Shown here: positions 63,741-64,000 of the stretch, in pieces
Layout: every line of letters begins with the position of its first letter
Numbering within the stretch: position 1 is the stretch's first letter
The notes under the pieces: model-generated
Told to the model about the DNA's origin: nothing
Databases searched by the model: none
What the model saw: only the letters and a program-made list of their open reading frames with translations
Translations under genes and position numbers: made by a program
From: Hirudinaria manillensis
Taxonomy: Eukaryota > Annelida > Clitellata > Hirudinida > Hirudinidae
Length of the DNA: 64,000 nucleotides
NCBI GenBank assembly: GCA_034509925.1
Contig: CM067538.1
Coordinates: 427,501 to 491,500 of the forward strand
Direction of reading: 5' to 3'

Positions 63741-64000
63741 GTCTGACTTTTTACAGCTTTTGATTGGTCAGTTTTTGTCATTGGCATGCATATTCATAAG
63801 CTCGTTGGCTGCCCGACGCGATTAGCCACGCCTTAGGGTGTAGTTATAAATTGGCCCTTATCTCTGCAAGGCTACTGGTCCAGAGATGTATAAATCTCCT
63901 CCCATTTCTATTTTTATCCAATGAACTACGTCTTAACAACGCGGTCGGGCAACCAATGACAGTGAGGGGCATTTTGCGGTTTCGTTTTCATTTCATTGGG
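63741..64000. promoter_or_regulatory. CCAAT- and TATA-rich promoter-like segment at the window edge
   Basis: CCAAT boxes occur in both directions (gattggtcag near 63762, cattggcatg near 63780, atccaatgaac near 63918, aaccaatgac near 63951, cattggg at the end). There are two TATA-like elements (tataaattgg near 63846, tataaatctc near 63889) and an octamer-like catgcatattcat (63786-63798). Composition jumps from AT-rich DNA to mixed sequence at about 63710. Such spacing is typical of histone-type or divergent promoters; the gene would be beyond 64000. Confidence 0.4.

Overview
The window is nuclear DNA from an animal. Introns are GT-AG. It carries a discoidin domain receptor tyrosine kinase, found only in animals, and a class A biogenic-amine GPCR of the serotonin 5-HT1 type. 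The intron placed just after the NPxxY/DFR stretch of the GPCR and the mix of 66-90 bp introns with kilobase introns suggest an invertebrate bilaterian. Short (TTAGGG)n tracts occur. I cannot name the species. The DNA between exons is saturated with tri- and tetranucleotide repeats (ATCC/GGAT, ACTC/GAGT, ATC/GAT, AAT), including two nearly perfect arrays of more than 700 bp. Nearly all long His-, Asp-, Ile- or 'IHPS'-rich reading frames are translations of these repeats and are not genes.

Layout. (1) 473-10760 (+): 3' part of a discoidin domain receptor; ten exons join in phase (930 codons) from the end of the discoidin domain to the end of the kinase. (2) 12851-16374 (+): three-exon gene for a 1049-residue protein of no family I recognise. 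(3) 17593-18123 (+): possible small Gln/Ser-rich hypothetical gene. (4) 19924-28053 (+): multi-exon gene for a protein with one C-terminal membrane segment; its exons encode four diverged copies of a motif I cannot assign to a named domain. (5) 28054-32802: no gene found. (6) 32803-41331 (+): sixteen exons that join in phase into a 1757-residue protein, possibly a diverged relative of gene 2. (7) 41797-43444 (-): three small exons, two of them paralogous, each with a CRIC motif like the start of a RING-CH zinc finger. (8) 43445-58194: about 15 kb with no supported gene, mostly satellite-like repeats plus scattered CRE/E-box pairs. (9) 58295-61044 (+, possibly to 61230): 5-HT1-like GPCR with very long ECL2 and ICL3. 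(10) 61231-64000: no gene; the last 260 bp are CCAAT/TATA-rich and look like a promoter for something beyond the edge.

The two receptors are a collagen-type matrix receptor kinase and a Gi-type amine receptor. Nothing in the sequence links them or the unknown genes into one pathway; this is ordinary neighbouring gene content. The most novel material is the four-repeat membrane protein, the two large unknown genes, the duplicated CRIC exons, and an in-frame optional intron in the GPCR loop. All exon models were made by eye from splice consensus, reading-frame phase and protein similarity, without transcript evidence.
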